Assembly: GCA_036873135.1 (NCBI GenBank)
Contig: JAPTYO010000008.1
Span: 44,248,441-44,312,440, forward strand
Source: Clarkia xantiana subsp. parviflora
Taxonomy: Eukaryota; Streptophyta; Magnoliopsida; Myrtales; Onagraceae
Direction of reading: 5' to 3'
DNA: 64,000 nt
Shown: in pieces, positions 21,344-33,619 of the stretch
How the letters are laid out: every line of letters starts with the position of its first letter
Numbering within the stretch: position 1 is the stretch's first letter
Notes under the pieces: model-generated
Seen by the model: the letters and a program-made list of their open reading frames with translations, nothing else
What the model was told of the DNA's origin: nothing
Database searches by the model: none
Translations under genes and position numbers: made by a program

Positions 21344-22349
21344 TTAAATTAAAAAAAAAAAGGTTAAATTTCACAGCATTTTAATAAAAAAATATTTAAA
21401 ATGAACATCCAATATTTAAATTAATCCTAATATTTAAAATACAAACCATAGAATCTTGTTCCTTCAAATAAAAAAAAACATTATTCCGACAGCCACTTCA
21501 AATAATCACAATTATGCAAACCATTCAACAATTAAACACTAAAATTGTTCATAATTAAAGAAAATATCATCAATTTACCTCAGATTGACTAATAATTATC
21601 TAAATAATGCATATTTAATCGCAATTATGCAAACCAATCAACAATTAAACACTAAAATTATTCATAATTCAAAAAAATAGCATCAATTTACCTCAAATTG
21701 GGTGATTTCCCCAAATTATGAAATTAGGGTTTTGGATTTGGAACTACTCCGGCGTTCGACCTTGCTTGTTCGAAATTGGCTACCTCCGGCGAGCCGTTGC
21801 TGGCGGGACGACGGCGCAGCAACGACGAGGTAGTGTGGTGGAGCTTCCGGCGGGTTTAGGGGTGGAGGGGCTCGGCGAATCGCGGGCTGGCCGGCGGGTG
21901 CGGTGGCGCGGCAGAGCAGCTGTCTTGCGTGCGGCGCGGCGGAGCGGGTGGTCTGGCACAGCAAGGGCGGTCGCGGAGAGAAAAAGCGTGAGAAGTGAAA
22001 TGAGTGAATGAGAGAAAAGACCAAAAATGCTTTAGTTAAAAAAAAATTTGACCTGGTCAAATCCTTGAATGAGATTCTAGGGTTTGCCTATTTGTGAAAA
22101 TTTTAATTTTCGGTGCCTAATTTTGTAGTTCTGATTTAAAATATACTTATTTTGGTAAATTTCTCAAGTAGCAGTGGCTGATTTTCACAATTAGCAAGGG
22201 TGGATGAATGGCCGAGACGGAAGCGAGATTGGGTTGGGATACCGGTGCCAGAGCAAGGCAATCGGGGGCTGCTGGAGCGACTAGCGGATGTGAACAAGAA
22301 TGGCCGGAGGTGAGCACCGACGATGGCAGACTCGGAGGTCGTCGGAGTC

Positions 22350-22354
22350 GGGCG
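22350..22354. repeat. T2 target duplication, left (GGGCG)
   Basis: Identical to 39202-39206, 16.8 kb away. Confidence 0.85.
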
Positions 22355-22917
22355 TGATGGGTTTCGCTATGGCCGTTAGGCCCTTTAACGGTGAGTAAAC
22401 GGTGAATAGGCCCACTGGGCCCTAAAAGGAGGTCAAGAAGACCAAGGCGAAGGGTCCCGACAGCGGGAGTCCCGATGATGAAAGGTCCCGACAGAGTCGG
22501 TCCCGATAGGCGAGCTGGACGCTCCCGATGAGATGCCTTTAAGTAGGCCCCGATGATGAATCCCTGAGAATGATTGGCCCTGTCACGATGACGAGGGGCC
22601 CCGAGCGGTGACACAATGAGATAACTCTGGAGTCCCCGATATTAGTCGGGACTTGCTATCAGAGGTTGAGGCCGAGATACGCGGAGCATGGCCGAGATAA
22701 GCGAGATCATGGCTTAGATAGGGGGGATCGTGGCCGAGATACGCGGAGCGTGGCCGAGATAGGCGAGATCATGCCCGAGATAGGCGGGATCGTGGCCGAG
22801 ATAAGAGGAATATGGGCTAACCACCCCAACGGTTCACCAGGTAACTGAGGTACCTCTTCGCCTATAAAAGGGCAGAGGTTACCTCAGATCATAGACGATT
22901 ACATACTGAGACTCTTG
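22355..22917 (+). repeat. T2 5' LTR, truncated by L3
   Basis: Matches the first 563 bp of the 3' LTR (38493-39055). A TATA box TATAAAAG is at 22863-22870. Short repeats of the type GGCCGAGATACGCGGAGC lie at 22667-22815. It breaks after ACTCTTG where L3 begins. Confidence 0.92.
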
Positions 22918-24288
22918 TGTCGGACCTAAAATCGGACCTACGGCGATTACGTTTTGAAAACGTGGATTTTGAAAAAAGTCGCCACTAGTTAATTAAGGCT
23001 AACTAGAATCCTAAATTACCTAAGCGAATAACGAATTAAACACCTAGGTATAAAATCGGTCTACGATCAGAAAGTCGAGTTCGGGGGTTCTATTACGAAT
23101 TAAAAATATAATTTTTAACCTCGCCCGTTCGGTACTCAATTCACTTAATTGCCACTTTTTAAAATTTAAGCATTCGTTACGTCAAACTAATCTAACGTTA
23201 TAAAAAAGAACTAAACTAATTTTAATGCGAAACCATTATTAACAACAAATCTAAGCACGGAAAAAAAAAACTATTAAACATCTAAAAAAACTCTTAGTTA
23301 AGTTAAAATCTAAACGGAATTAATCATGCTCAAAATCATAATACAAATTAAAAATCACATGTCATATACACATATACATACAATTAACATTCTACCCACT
23401 TAAATTAGTTACATTCTAATTACTTAATTAAACATATAATAATAATAAGAATATAATAGTCAATAATAACAAATAATTAAATAATTACACAATAAAAAAC
23501 AAAAAACAAACAAGAAGCAAAGACCTTACCTAATACCTGCACTGTAGTTGGAGAAGAACGGCGCAGCAATAGCAAGGAAATATGGCAGCAAACAGCAGGA
23601 CCGCGACAGCAAACAGCAATGGCGTAATAACGGTGAATCTGGCCAAGGTCTGGACGGCAATGACGATTCCGACGACACTCCGGCAATGGGCAGGCAAACT
23701 CTAGTCCAGCAGCAGCAATCTCCGGCGAGACAGGAAGGGCTCCTGGGCGGCGAGGATGGGTCGGATCGCGAACCAGCGGCAGCAGGTGATGATGATGACT
23801 CCGGCGACGGCGGTCCTCGGGCAGCAGCGACGCGACCGTGCTCCGGCGAAGCAGGAGGACCGAGGGATATATAGCAGAAGCAGCGGCACCGGTGATACGG
23901 GAGGGAGATGAAATTTAGAGAGGAAAAAAAAAAACAAAAATTGCACGATTTCCGAAAAACAATAGTATTTTATTATGATTTTTTTTTGTGTGTTTTTTTA
24001 CATGTAATAGGTACCTATTTATAGGTAAATTGACACCCAGAAATTGGAAAATCAATATTCCCTCAATATTCTCCCTATTAAATCCGAAAAAATATATAAA
24101 TATATATTATATATTTTCTGATTTATTATATCATTTATTCCATATGTATTGTCCTAATTTAAACTGAGCCTATTTTTGGCAACCCCACGACCTTCCATAT
24201 TTAAATACTTCCTTTTTTAAACGCGTTACACATAACATTTTTGAACGTGTTATATACGTGTCGCGCGTACCAAAATTAGGTGTTTACA
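22918..24288 (-). repeat. L3 3' LTR
   Basis: 1371 bp, plus-strand start TGTCGGACCTAAAATCGGAC and end GGTGTTTACA. It is shorter and clearly diverged from the LTRs of L1 and L2, although the first 150 bp align. A minus-strand TATA box CCTATAAATAGG lies at 24014-24025. Confidence 0.88.
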
Positions 24289-24302
24289 GCTTGCCCCTCT
24301 TT
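24289..24302 (-). promoter_or_regulatory. L3 polypurine tract
   Basis: AAAGAGGGGCAAGC on the minus strand next to the LTR start, one base different from L1 and L2. Confidence 0.75.
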
Positions 24303-24429
24303 GGACGGACTCCCGTAGAATGCATTCGAGGGGGTTTGTCCAAAGACGAGTAAACACTAATTTTGGCTAGGAAGTATATCGTATTTCGGGTCTTCAAGTC
24401 TCCAAGGTGGCCTTCGGCTTTATTGATGG

Positions 24430-25345
24430 TGCGAAAAAGTAGAGCCTCTGTCGGCGGTGCCCCTGTTGGCGGTGCCTCCATTGGCGTGCGGAAAATAGAA
24501 CCTCCGTCGGCGGTGCCCCTGTTGGCAGTAGGGGTGGCAATTCGTGCTATCGTGCGTGCTATCGTGCGCATCAGTGATCGTGTCGTGTTAAACTTACTGA
24601 ACACGAACACGCACGATAAGCTTATCGTGCCACATTTTACAAACACGAACACGACAAGGATATTTTCGTGCGTGTTCGTGTCGTGCTATCGTGTTGTGAA
24701 GGATATTCGGTTTTATATATATATACGAGATCTTTGAGCAAAAATCAAAATAATTAACTTCATATTTAAAAAACCATGAATTAATATGTCACTATTCATA
24801 AGTTAGTATTATATAGTTTAAAAACACTAAATAATAAACCACTAATTGGAGGTAATAGATAAGATTTGCTCAAAAAATACTTAAAATTTAGTCTTATTAG
24901 CACAACTTTATCGTGTTATCGTGTGTGTCGTGTTAGGATACTCAAACACGAACACGGCACGGAAGTTATATCGTGTTAGTCGTGTTCGTGTTATCGTCTT
25001 ATCGTACTGCCATATGCTAGCACGAACACGATTTTTTTCGTGCGTGTTCGTGTCGTGCTATCGTGTCGTGTCACAAATTGCCAGCCCTAGTTGGCAGTGC
25101 CTCCATTGGTAGTGCAGAAAATAGAACCTCCGTCGGCGGTGCCCCTGTTGGCGGTGCCTCCATTGGTAGTGCAGAAAATTGAACCTCCGTCGGCGGTGCC
25201 CCTGTTGGCGGTGCCTCCATTGGTAGTGCAGAAAGTAAAGCCTCCAGTGGCGTGCGAAAAAGTAAAGCCTCCAGTGGCGTGCAGAAAAGTAAAGCCTCCA
25301 GTGGCATGCGGAAAAGTAAAGCCTCCAGTGGCGTGCAGTAAAGTA
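24430..25345. repeat. L3 minisatellite, split by a hAT element
   Basis: Units of the GGCGGTGCCCCTGTTGGCGG and AAGCCTCCAGTGGCGTGC types at 24430-24528 and again at 25090-25345, homologous to those of L1 and L2. The break is the hAT insertion. Confidence 0.85.
24529..25089. mobile_element. Non-autonomous hAT element in L3
   Basis: The 561-bp element starts TAGGGGTGGCAAT and ends ATTGCCAGCCCTA, flanked by the exact 8-bp duplication GTTGGCAG (24521-24528 and 25090-25097). Subterminal regions are packed with CGTGTTCGTG and ATCGTGTCGTG repeats on both strands. There is no transposase frame. TIR sequence and TSD length are typical of plant hAT elements. Confidence 0.93.
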
Positions 25346-26289
25346 AAACATTTGGTGATGATTGGTAACAGAAGACCTCTACGTCAGACAGTACCAACAA
25401 CCTCTGGTGACGCCTCTAGTGGCGAGTGGTAACGGAAAAACCTCTAAGTCAGACCGTACCGGAAAACCTCTGGTGATATCTCTGGCGGCGGAAGACCTCT
25501 ACGTCAGACCGTACCGGAGACCCTTTGGCGATGCCTCTAGTGGCGAGTGGTAACAGAAGACCTCTACGTCAGGCCGTACCGGAAAACCTCTGGTGATATC
25601 TCTGGTGGCGGAAGACCTCTACGTCAGACCGTACCGGAGACCCTTTGGCGATGCCTCTAGCGGCGTATGTCGGAGAAGAGCCTCTAGTGGCGTCCGTTTG
25701 GAGAAATGCCTCTAGTGGCGTGACTTACGATGGCTGAATACTAAGGCTTCATTCGTCGGGGGTGACTCTCAGAAAGCTGGAAAACTTCAGATCCTGATTG
25801 TCGGTTGTGACTTGTAGGAACAGACTGTAACAGTCCTACTCATCCTTTGGGTGATGACTTGCGAGAGCAGACTGTAACTGTCCCGCTTACCGTGAAGTTG
25901 ACTCGTAGGAACAGACTGTAACAGTCCTACTCATCCTTGAATGGTGACTCGCGAGAGCAGACTGTAACCGTCCCGCTTGCCGTGAAGTTGACTTTGGAAG
26001 GCGCTGTGTTGCGCATGAATGTTTGTCCCTAATTTTTGCCTAAATTGCGCACGGTGCGACAACCTAGCGGGATCTTTTTTCTATTTTTTCTTTTTTCTTT
26101 TCTTTTTTCTCTCTTTTTTTTTGTTGAGAATTTCTCTTTTTCTCTCATTTTGCCACGGCCGATTGAGAGATTTTCGACCGTGCCCCTCGGTTTTTTATTT
26201 TCTCTCCTTTTGCCATGATTGCAATTTCTGAACTTGCAACCATGCCTCTCATTTCCTGATTTTGCCTAGGCCGCCCTTTCGGGTTTTCA
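25346..26289. repeat. Further tandem units of L3
   Basis: Repeats with GAAGACCTCTACGTCAGACC and GTACCGG (25370-25670) are followed by GACTCGTAGGAACAGACTGT-type units (25800-25990), which L1 and L2 lack. A pyrimidine-rich spacer follows (26020-26289). Confidence 0.75.
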
Positions 26290-27060
26290 ACCTAGCGGAA
26301 GCACTCTTTATTTGGTAGCCGATTAAACGGTGGCTGTGACCCGTACTTCATTTTCCGCCTCGATGCGGGAGTATTTGTAGCCCTTCGGAGGGTGGTTGTG
26401 ACCCTTTTCTCACCGTCTTCAATGTTGCGGGAGCTCTTTTGATTGTAGCCATTTGGTGGGTGGCTGTGGCCCTTTATTCCTCGTCTCTGATCCGGGAAAC
26501 ACTCTTTGTATGTAACCATTTTGAGGGTGGTTGTGGCCCTTTCACTTAATATCCGCCATCGATGTTTCGGGATCGCTCTTTTGACTATAGCCGTTTGAGG
26601 GACGACTGTGACCCTTTCTGATATTTTCCCGCCCTCACCGGTTTCGTGAGATCACTCTTTTTGGGTAGCCATTTTAAGGGTGGCTGTGGCCCTTTCACCT
26701 ATTTCCCGCCTTTGACGATGCAGGAGCGCTCTTTATCTGTAGCCATTTGAAGGGTGGTTGTGGCCCTTTCACCTATTTCCCGCTTTTGATGTTGCAGGAG
26801 CGCTCTTTATCTGTAGCCATTTGAAGGGTGGCTGTGGCCCTTTCTTTGTAGTCGTTTTAGGGAAGACTGTGACCCTTTTATTACTTCTCTCACAAAATAT
26901 ACATGAGCACTCTCTTTATTTTTATCGGTAGCCAATTAAAGGGCGGCTGTGACCCTAAAAAAATGAGTTTTTTTTTTTTTTTTTGCTTTTTTCTTTTGCT
27001 TCCTTTTTTTTTGTGCCTTTTTTGCTCTTTTTTTCTGCTTTTTTTTTGCTTCTTTTTTGG
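26290..27060. repeat. Second array and T-rich tract of L3
   Basis: Units with GTAGCCATTTGAAGGGTGGC and TGTGGCCCTTTC, homologous to L1 13680-14600. A poly-T and poly-A tract follows from about 26965. Confidence 0.8.
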
Positions 27061-28489
27061 AAAAGAAAATTTAACGAAAATAATCAACAACAATTACGTA
27101 CATGCCCCCTAGTGGCAGATTGAAAAAAAACCTTCGAGATAACGACTTAGTTAATTGAGTCTAAACGTCGGTCGTGTCGGACCCTGGATGGACCCTACGT
27201 CTAATGAATGACATAGCCAATGATTTCTAATCTCGGCTTCTCAAGTACCCCGGCTATAGCTCAATCTCGTCTGGGGATGCCTCACAACTAGCACCAATCG
27301 GGTTAGGCTTGTCACATTCTGTATGAATGGTCTGGTTGATGAACACACATGGATGGTGTTGAGTTTGGCACAGTAGTCCGCAAATGGTAAATTTGGGCAT
27401 AGATATCGCATGAGGTATCTGGGATAAATTCGACAGCTTGCGGCGAGCAAAGGGCCGCGCACGAGATGTGCTCTTCAGGGGCTTTGATTTGGATGATTAT
27501 CCAAACTGCACAATGATTCAGGAAAAACTCAAATTTCGGGGATAAAAATGATCACAACTTTTCTTACCTGGGTGTTGGATTTTTCTAGTGGGGAAATGTA
27601 CTCGCTATGCGACTGGACCTGCTGCATGTCCTGATTTTCCTGCTCCATCTAGAAATTACAACTTGTATATGAACATCTGCCGGAAAGTAAATGCCCCTTG
27701 GACCTCTGATGGAAGGCACCAACAATAATGTTTTTCTTTGCTTGACATCCAAAATGTTCATTGATCAGCACATTGAATCTTCACGAGACCCTCGATGATT
27801 TCTTGATATTTTCCCATCTTCGGACATGACCGATCTCAATAGGAGATGCCCCTTGGTTACCACCGACCGTTTTAGACCTCACCGTAAAACAGATGTACAG
27901 CTTGGTTCGGGGACGCGTATGAATTCCACATATGGTGGGTGGAATTTTGACATATAAGTTCTTTGGAGCAGTCACATTTCACGTGGTTGTGACCTCGTCG
28001 AAGTGGCCGTCTGATCTGAAAAAAAGAGTAGGGACACGCAAATCTCAGGGAAAAAATTAAGTACAATTTATCATACCTAAGCGTCGGATATTCCGAGTGC
28101 GCAATTTGTTCTTCGTGCAACTGGATGACTGCACGCTCTTTATATGTTGCCCCATTTGGCCGACACCACTTGTATGTGCGGGATACCTAACCAAGGGTAC
28201 CTGAAAAGACCAGACACGAAAGTTAGTATAAAGAATCAAATGAGTCATGCATGATTTTTCGGAAAACTTCTAATGTCATTCATTTCATAATTTTGATTAC
28301 ATTTCAGAAAGAATCAAAATTTATGATCTAAGGTGTTTTGCACTAGCTTGGAGTTTAATGAGTTCGCTGAGTGCACTATCTGGTTCGAACTCAGGGCAGA
28401 TGCTCGAAACAAGGTTTTTTCAAAAAGGTTTTCTCGTCCTTTGTTTAAACTCGAATAGTCGCACTCAAATGCATAGTTAAACTATTTTA
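27061..28489 (-). other. Conserved non-repetitive block of L3
   Basis: Homologous to L1 14871-16139 and L2 42890-44090. No gene is seen. Confidence 0.6.
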
Positions 28490-29493
28490 AAAAATTAGCA
28501 TCAAAACTCTCTTTTTTTAAATGCTTGCTCATGTGAATGTTGAGACGATCTTTCCAGAAAAAGTGTAATACACCTCAGATAAAAAATGAATGACACTTTG
28601 AGTTTTTTTTTTAATGCTCATGCATGCTCGAAAGTTAAAGTTCAACTGTTAAGGAAGTTTACAACTTACAACCAGTTTACCTGAATGATACATATGGAAT
28701 GTACAAAATGAAAAATCCAAGTAAAGTTTTTTAAAAATAATGCAAATGCAATGCATGTTTGGAATTAAAATCTTAACAACTAAGAGAAGATTTACAATCT
28801 AAAAAAAAGAATCGTTTTTCCTAAAACAATGCCTATGAGATGTACGTGAGGTGAAAGTTGTACAGTTGAGAAAACTTACAAGTTACCTGATTTTTTTTGT
28901 TTTTTTTTATGAGGAAAAAAAATCAATGCATCCTAGTTGCTCAAAATTATAAAAAAAACAAGTGAAAAGTTTTTTTTTTTTTTAATAAAAAAAATGCATA
29001 TGAGATGGACAAAAAAAAAAGTACAAGATGCAAACTTAAAAATGAAAGTTCTACAACTAAGAAAAATTACAATTTACCTGAAAGTTTTTTCCGAAAAATA
29101 ATGCGTATGATATGCACGTTTTTTGATTAAAAATTTCAGGTAAAAGGTTTTTGCAACAAAGAGCCCTAAAACTAAGAGAGCTTACTATTTATCTAAAAAG
29201 TTTTTTTAAATTAATGCATACTGGATGCATTATTTAAAATAAAACAATTTAGGTACAAAGTTTTTGAAATGATGCATATGGAATGCACGTTCGAAATTAC
29301 AAGCTCTAATAGCTAAAGGGGAATTAAAATTACCAAAAATGTTTTTTTACATGCGCGATGCGCTAACCAAAATCACAACTTACCTGAAGAGTTTTTTTTT
29401 AAAGAAAAAAATAATGCGTATGAAACGCAAGTTTGAAATAAAAAAAAAAATTCAGGTAAGAGGTTTTTTTAAAAAAAACAATGCATACAAAAT
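28490..29493. repeat. ATGCAT-rich array of L3, truncated
   Basis: Same degenerate units as in L1. It stops in the middle of a unit at the junction with T2 gag. Confidence 0.75.
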
Positions 29494-30448
29494 GGATGTC
29501 GGAACTGAGGGATCGATCCACTCATCCCTTTGTTCCCCGACTGATAGACACCCTTGCCCCGCCAGGGCTGGGTATCCCCACAGTAAAGGAGTATGATGGC
29601 GAGGGAAATCCGGTTCGTCATGTCCAGAAGCACCTCATGGCATGTCTTGGCAGAGCCCCAAACGACGATATCGTCTGTGTGCTGTTCCCGAATACACTTG
29701 GAGAAAGGGCCTTAACCTGGTTCTTCAGCCTGCCCCCAGGCAGCATCACCTGCTGGGCTGATATGCACGACCGTTTCATTCAGCAGTACCAGGGTCGTCG
29801 CCGCCTCTTGAAGAGCGTGAGGTCCCTCGCCCAGGTGGTACAGAGGCCCGACGAATCGTTGGCACATTACTAGCGGTATACTACCAGCGTGGCAGAGATT
29901 GATGAAGAAATATCGGAGGGAGAGACCATTCGCACCTTCCTTCGGAACCTGACAGCCCCCTATGGTTCTGACCTGATGCACAGCGTGGCTGAGAAGGCTG
30001 TGTGGAACATGTAGGCACTGTAGAAGAGGGTGAAGCAGCAAATCGACGTGCAAGAGTCGAAAATAGCTGCCGGAGAGCTTGAGCCCCCGAAGTCGAACAG
30101 GGGGAAGCAGTCGCTCAAGCCTGTGGACGACCATAAGGGGAAGGATAAGTCCGAAAGCAGTCGGACTCGAGGTCGTTCTGATCGAAGGGAGGACAGGCGT
30201 CCCCCGAGGAAGGATAAGCGGGAGGACTATAGCATCCCTCTGAATAGCTCCATGGCGGAGGTGCTAGAGGTCATGGATCGACAGGGTATCTCTAGATACC
30301 CCCCCGAAGAAGGAAGGAGAGTTTATGGGATCCCGCACCGATCGTTACTGTCGGTTCCACCGCGCCAGCAGTCACGACACTAACCACTGTCGGGAGTTGA
30401 AGAAGGAGATTGAAAAGCTGATCCAGAAGAGGGAGGCTTAAGGAGTTT
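29494..30448 (+). pseudogene. T2 gag, N-terminally truncated with stops and frameshifts
   Basis: It starts abruptly at SELRDRSTHPFVPRLIDTLA, which is about residue 180 of the T4 Gag. The retrotransposon Gag core follows: NTLGERALTWFFSLPPG, CWADMHDRFIQQYQGRR and VVQRPDESLAHY. In-frame TAG codons lie at 29871, 30012 and 30021. A run of seven C near 30300 shifts the frame before the zinc-knuckle-like part (CRFHRASSHDTNHC, then LKKEIEKLIQK), and another shift occurs near 30437. Gag forms the virus-like particle and binds the RNA; this copy cannot. There are no start codon, primer site or leader. Confidence 0.9.
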
Positions 30449-31351
30449 GTGGCTGAAAGGCGGTGTCGTTCCCGCTCTCGATCCCGATCGCGGTCCCGTT
30501 CCCGCTCACGCGATCGGTCCCCGAAGAAGAAGAAGACGGAACCAGAGTCCTCTGGCGCCCGTAAGGAGAAGCGGGGCACTATCAATGTGATTCACGGAGG
30601 ATTTTCCGCGGGAGGTGACACCACAGCCTCTCGGGAGGTCTACGCCTCTAGAATTTCTGCTGCTGTGGTACTGGGCAAGAGGTCCCGATCCTGGATCGCG
30701 AAGGAGGAGATGGTGATTTCCTTTTCAGCGGAGGACCTGGTAGGTGTGGAGAGTCCACACGATGATGCTTTGGTCGTGACCCTGGACGTGGATGGGCACG
30801 AGATGAAGCGGATATTGATCGATGGAGGGAGCTCCTCCGACATTCTGTTTATGGATGCGTTGGAAGCCATGGGGAAAATGAAGAAGGATCTCAAGGAGGT
30901 GACCTTTCCGATGGTCGGGTTCTCTGGTATTACCTCCTATCCGTTGGGAATGATCACCTTACCAGTGGAGTTCGGAAGCGGGTGGAAGGCGGAGAGGAGA
31001 AACGTGGATTTTGTGGTGGTTGAGTCCGCGGGGACTTATAACGCGATTATCAGGAGAACCACCATCAACCCCCTGATGGCATTTGCCTCGACTGTGCACC
31101 AAAAGATGAAGTTCCCGACTGACCACGGAGTCGGGGAGGTCAAGGGCGACCAGGTGGCTTCCAGGAGGTGCTATGTTAATGCCACCCGACGGAAGAGACG
31201 GGAGGCCATGACTATCCTCCAGACCGATGCCGATCCCAGAGAGGAGTTTGGGCGTCCCGCCCCCATGAAGGATTTGAAGGAGGTCGAGATTGACGGACCT
31301 CAGAGGAAGGTGAAAATCGGGTCCGCCCTGTCTAACGAGAGGACCCAATAA
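30449..31351 (+). pseudogene. T2 Gag C-terminus (RS-rich) and protease
   Basis: The segment opens with an arginine-serine tract (RCRSRSRSRSRSRSRSRDRS), then INVIHGGFSAGGDTTASREV as in T1, then the protease loop ILIDGGSSSDILF. The second residue of the catalytic triad is Gly rather than Ser or Thr, as also in T4. YPLGMITLPVEFGSG and AGTYNAIIRRTTINPLMA follow. It ends at TAA 31349-31351, where T4 has a Lys codon, and pol goes on in the same frame. The initiator Met is only the first Met after the frameshift; the natural product is a polyprotein. Confidence 0.88.
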
Positions 31352-32296
31352 TTGATTGAGCTGTTGAAGGAGTTCAAGGAGCTGTTTGCTTGGTCCCCGA
31401 GTGACATGCCAGGAATCAGCCCCGATGTGATCGTGCATGAATAGAAGATTGATCCCGCGATCAAGCCTATCGCGCAGAAAAGGCGTCCGATGGGCGCGGA
31501 CAAGAGGATCTTGATCCAGCAGGAGGTGGGCAGGTTGCTCGATGCTGGATTTATCAAGGAGCTCCGATTCCAGACTTGGGTCGCCAACCCGGTGCTGGTG
31601 AAGAAGAGCAATGGGAAGTGGCGGATGTATGTTGATTTCCGCGACCTGAATAAGGCTTGCCCGAAGGACTGCTACCCGCTTCCGAGAATCGACCAGTTGG
31701 TGGATGCCACGTCGGGACATGAATTGCTGAGCTTCATGGATGCTTATTCGGGCTATAATCAGATCAAGATGGCTAAGGAGGATGCCCCCCACACTGCCTT
31801 TTATGCCGACAGTGATATCTATCATTATGGTGTCATGCCTTTCAGATTGATCAATGCCGGGGCAACCTACCAGCGGATGGTGAACAAGCTGTTCGGGGAT
31901 ATGCTGGGGAAAACCATGGAGGCTTACGTGGACGATATGCTGGTGAAGTCCCGACAAGCTGAGGATCATGTGCACAACCTAGCCACGGCGTTTGAGCGGA
32001 TGAGGCTTCATCAGGTTCGCTTGAACCCGACCAAGTGCGCCTTCGGAGTTCACTTGGGGAAGTTTTTGGGCTTTATGGTAAGCCAGCGAGGAATTGAGGT
32101 GAACCCTGAGAAGCTGAGGGCAATCGAGGAGATGAAGTCTCCGATAAACCATCGGGAGGTGCAAGTGCTGAATGGCCGACTGGCTGCAATGAATCGCTTC
32201 CTGTCCAAGGCAAGTGACCGATCCATGCCGTTTTTTGAAGTACTGAGGGCCAACAAGAAGTTTGAGTGGACTGCCAAGTGTGAAGAGGCGTTCTAG
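31352..32296 (+). pseudogene. T2 reverse transcriptase
   Basis: The blocks are WRMYVDFRDLNKACPKDCYP, DAYSGYNQIKM, FRLINAGATYQRM (FG in relatives) and the catalytic AYVDDMLVKS, then MVSQRGIEVNPEKLRA and NRFLSKASDRSMPFF. It continues the protease frame. An in-frame TAG at 31442 lies ahead of the fingers domain and another TAG at 32294 interrupts the connection region, where T4 has Gln. Everything else is readable, and the domain is close in sequence to T4. Confidence 0.9.
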
Positions 32297-33619
32297 GCAC
32301 TCAAGCAGCACCTTCGCACCCTCCCGCCATTAGCGAAACCGATCCCAGGCGAGCCGCTCTATCTATATTTGGTTGTTTCTGAATTTGCCATTAGCTCTGT
32401 GTTAGTGAAGGTTGTCGAGGGTAATCAAGTCCCCGTTTATTATGTAAGCAAGGCGTTTGCCAAATCTGAAATGAATTATCCCGCCGTTGAGAAGTATCTC
32501 TTTGCATTGATTATTACTGCTCGGAAGCTGAGGCCTTACTTCCATGCGCATGAGATTACTGTGTTGACGAATCAACCTCTGAAGCATTTTTTGAACCGAC
32601 CTGATGCGTCGGGGAGATTAGTGAAATGGGCAGTCGAGCTTAGTGAGTTTCGCATACACTTTGCTCCGAGAACGGCTATTAAAGGCCAGGCGCTGGCGGA
32701 TTTCATAGCAGAGTCTACAACCCCCGATCTGGAAGAAGCGGGCCCTGTAGAGGGGGCAACCATGGAGGTCCCGATAGCAGAACAACCAGAAATGGCAAAG
32801 CAATCAGAACAGCCAAATGAGGAAAATACTTGGGAAATGTACACGGATGGCTCTTCGAGTTCAGATGGGTCAGGAGCAGGGTTCGTGTTGATACCACCAG
32901 GAGGGGGTGAGCCCCTTCGATATTCTTTGGCCTTAACGTTCAGAGCCACGAACAACGAAGCTGAGTACGAGGCTCTTATCACAGGCCTGAAAATTGCGAG
33001 AGGTACAGGAGTTGCTCACTTAAAGGTGAAATGTGACGCGGGCCTGATTGTGAATCAAGTCCAAGGACGATATGAGGCGAAGAGCCCGATGATGAGAAAG
33101 TACCTTCGCGAGGTGCAAGTCTTAAAGGAGAGCTTCAAAAGTTTCGACATCGAGGCGATCCCGAGGGAGGAAAACGTGGAAGCAGATGCCTTGAGCAAAT
33201 TCGCCTTGGGGGCACCCCTAGTGGAAAATCGGAAGGTGCACTTTCTGGAGAGGCTGATCTTGTCGACTACCGACCCGTTGGAGGTGTGTGCTATTGAAGC
33301 AGGATCAGAGGAGGAACCCACTTGGATGACCCCGATAGTCGCGTATCTGACTACGGGGGCAGTCCCTGATGATAGAGTACTAGCTGACAGGATACGTCGG
33401 ATCGCGGTTAATTACGTGGTGCTGGACAATCAGCTGTACAAAAAGGGGTGGTTCTTGACTCCTTACTTGAAATGTGTGGCGGAGCCCGACACAAGTCGAA
33501 TCTTGAGGGAAGTGCACGAAGGGGTCGCGGCTTGTCATGAAGGGGCCCGATCCATTACGAGGAAAGTGTTGAATCTGGGCTATTATTGGCCTACGATGAG
33601 CAAGGAGGCGACAGTATAG
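32297..33619 (+). pseudogene. T2 RNase H and archaeal-type RNase H
   Basis: Open from the TAG at 32294 to 33617. The first RNase H part holds YYVSKAFAKSEMNYPAVEKY and ARKLRPYFHAHEITVLTNQP. A variable acidic linker follows, then the second RNase H with ENTWEMYTDGSSSSDGSGAG, NNEAEYEALITGL, VKCDAGLIVNQV and ENVEADALSKFALG. The C-terminal part reaches the integrase zinc finger (HEGVAACHEGARS). Near 33615 two bases appear to be missing, and the integrase continues in a different frame from about 33586. Confidence 0.9.

Larger units (their letters stand above)
20739..22354 (-). repeat. L2 3' LTR, segment b
   Basis: It continues segment a after the L1 insertion and matches the L2 5' LTR (46690-46970 and 49301-49407) base for base apart from scattered changes. 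It contains the unoccupied Helitron site (A21035/T21036), three hairpins (21225-21343) and a GC-rich block (21740-22000) ending at the T2 target site GGGCG. Confidence 0.85.
22918..29493 (-). mobile_element. L3: truncated LARD-like element in T2 5' LTR
   Basis: The 3' LTR (22918-24288), polypurine tract and interior arrays follow the same order as L1 and L2 but are more diverged. The part that should contain the leader block, primer site and 5' LTR is missing; the ATGCAT array stops near 29493 and T2 gag begins at once. No coding domain is seen. It hosts a hAT element at 24529-25089. Confidence 0.85.

Noticed and set aside
22147..22614. 155-codon frame in the T2 LTR, also at 38405-38752
   Set aside because: It lies in LTR sequence across the L2/T2 border. 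The frame depends on short LTR repeats and has no domain.
30959..31975. 338-codon minus-strand frame opposite T2 protease and reverse transcriptase
   Set aside because: It is the shadow of conserved pol codons. Similar antisense frames appear opposite pol in T3 and T4, and they have no recognised domain.
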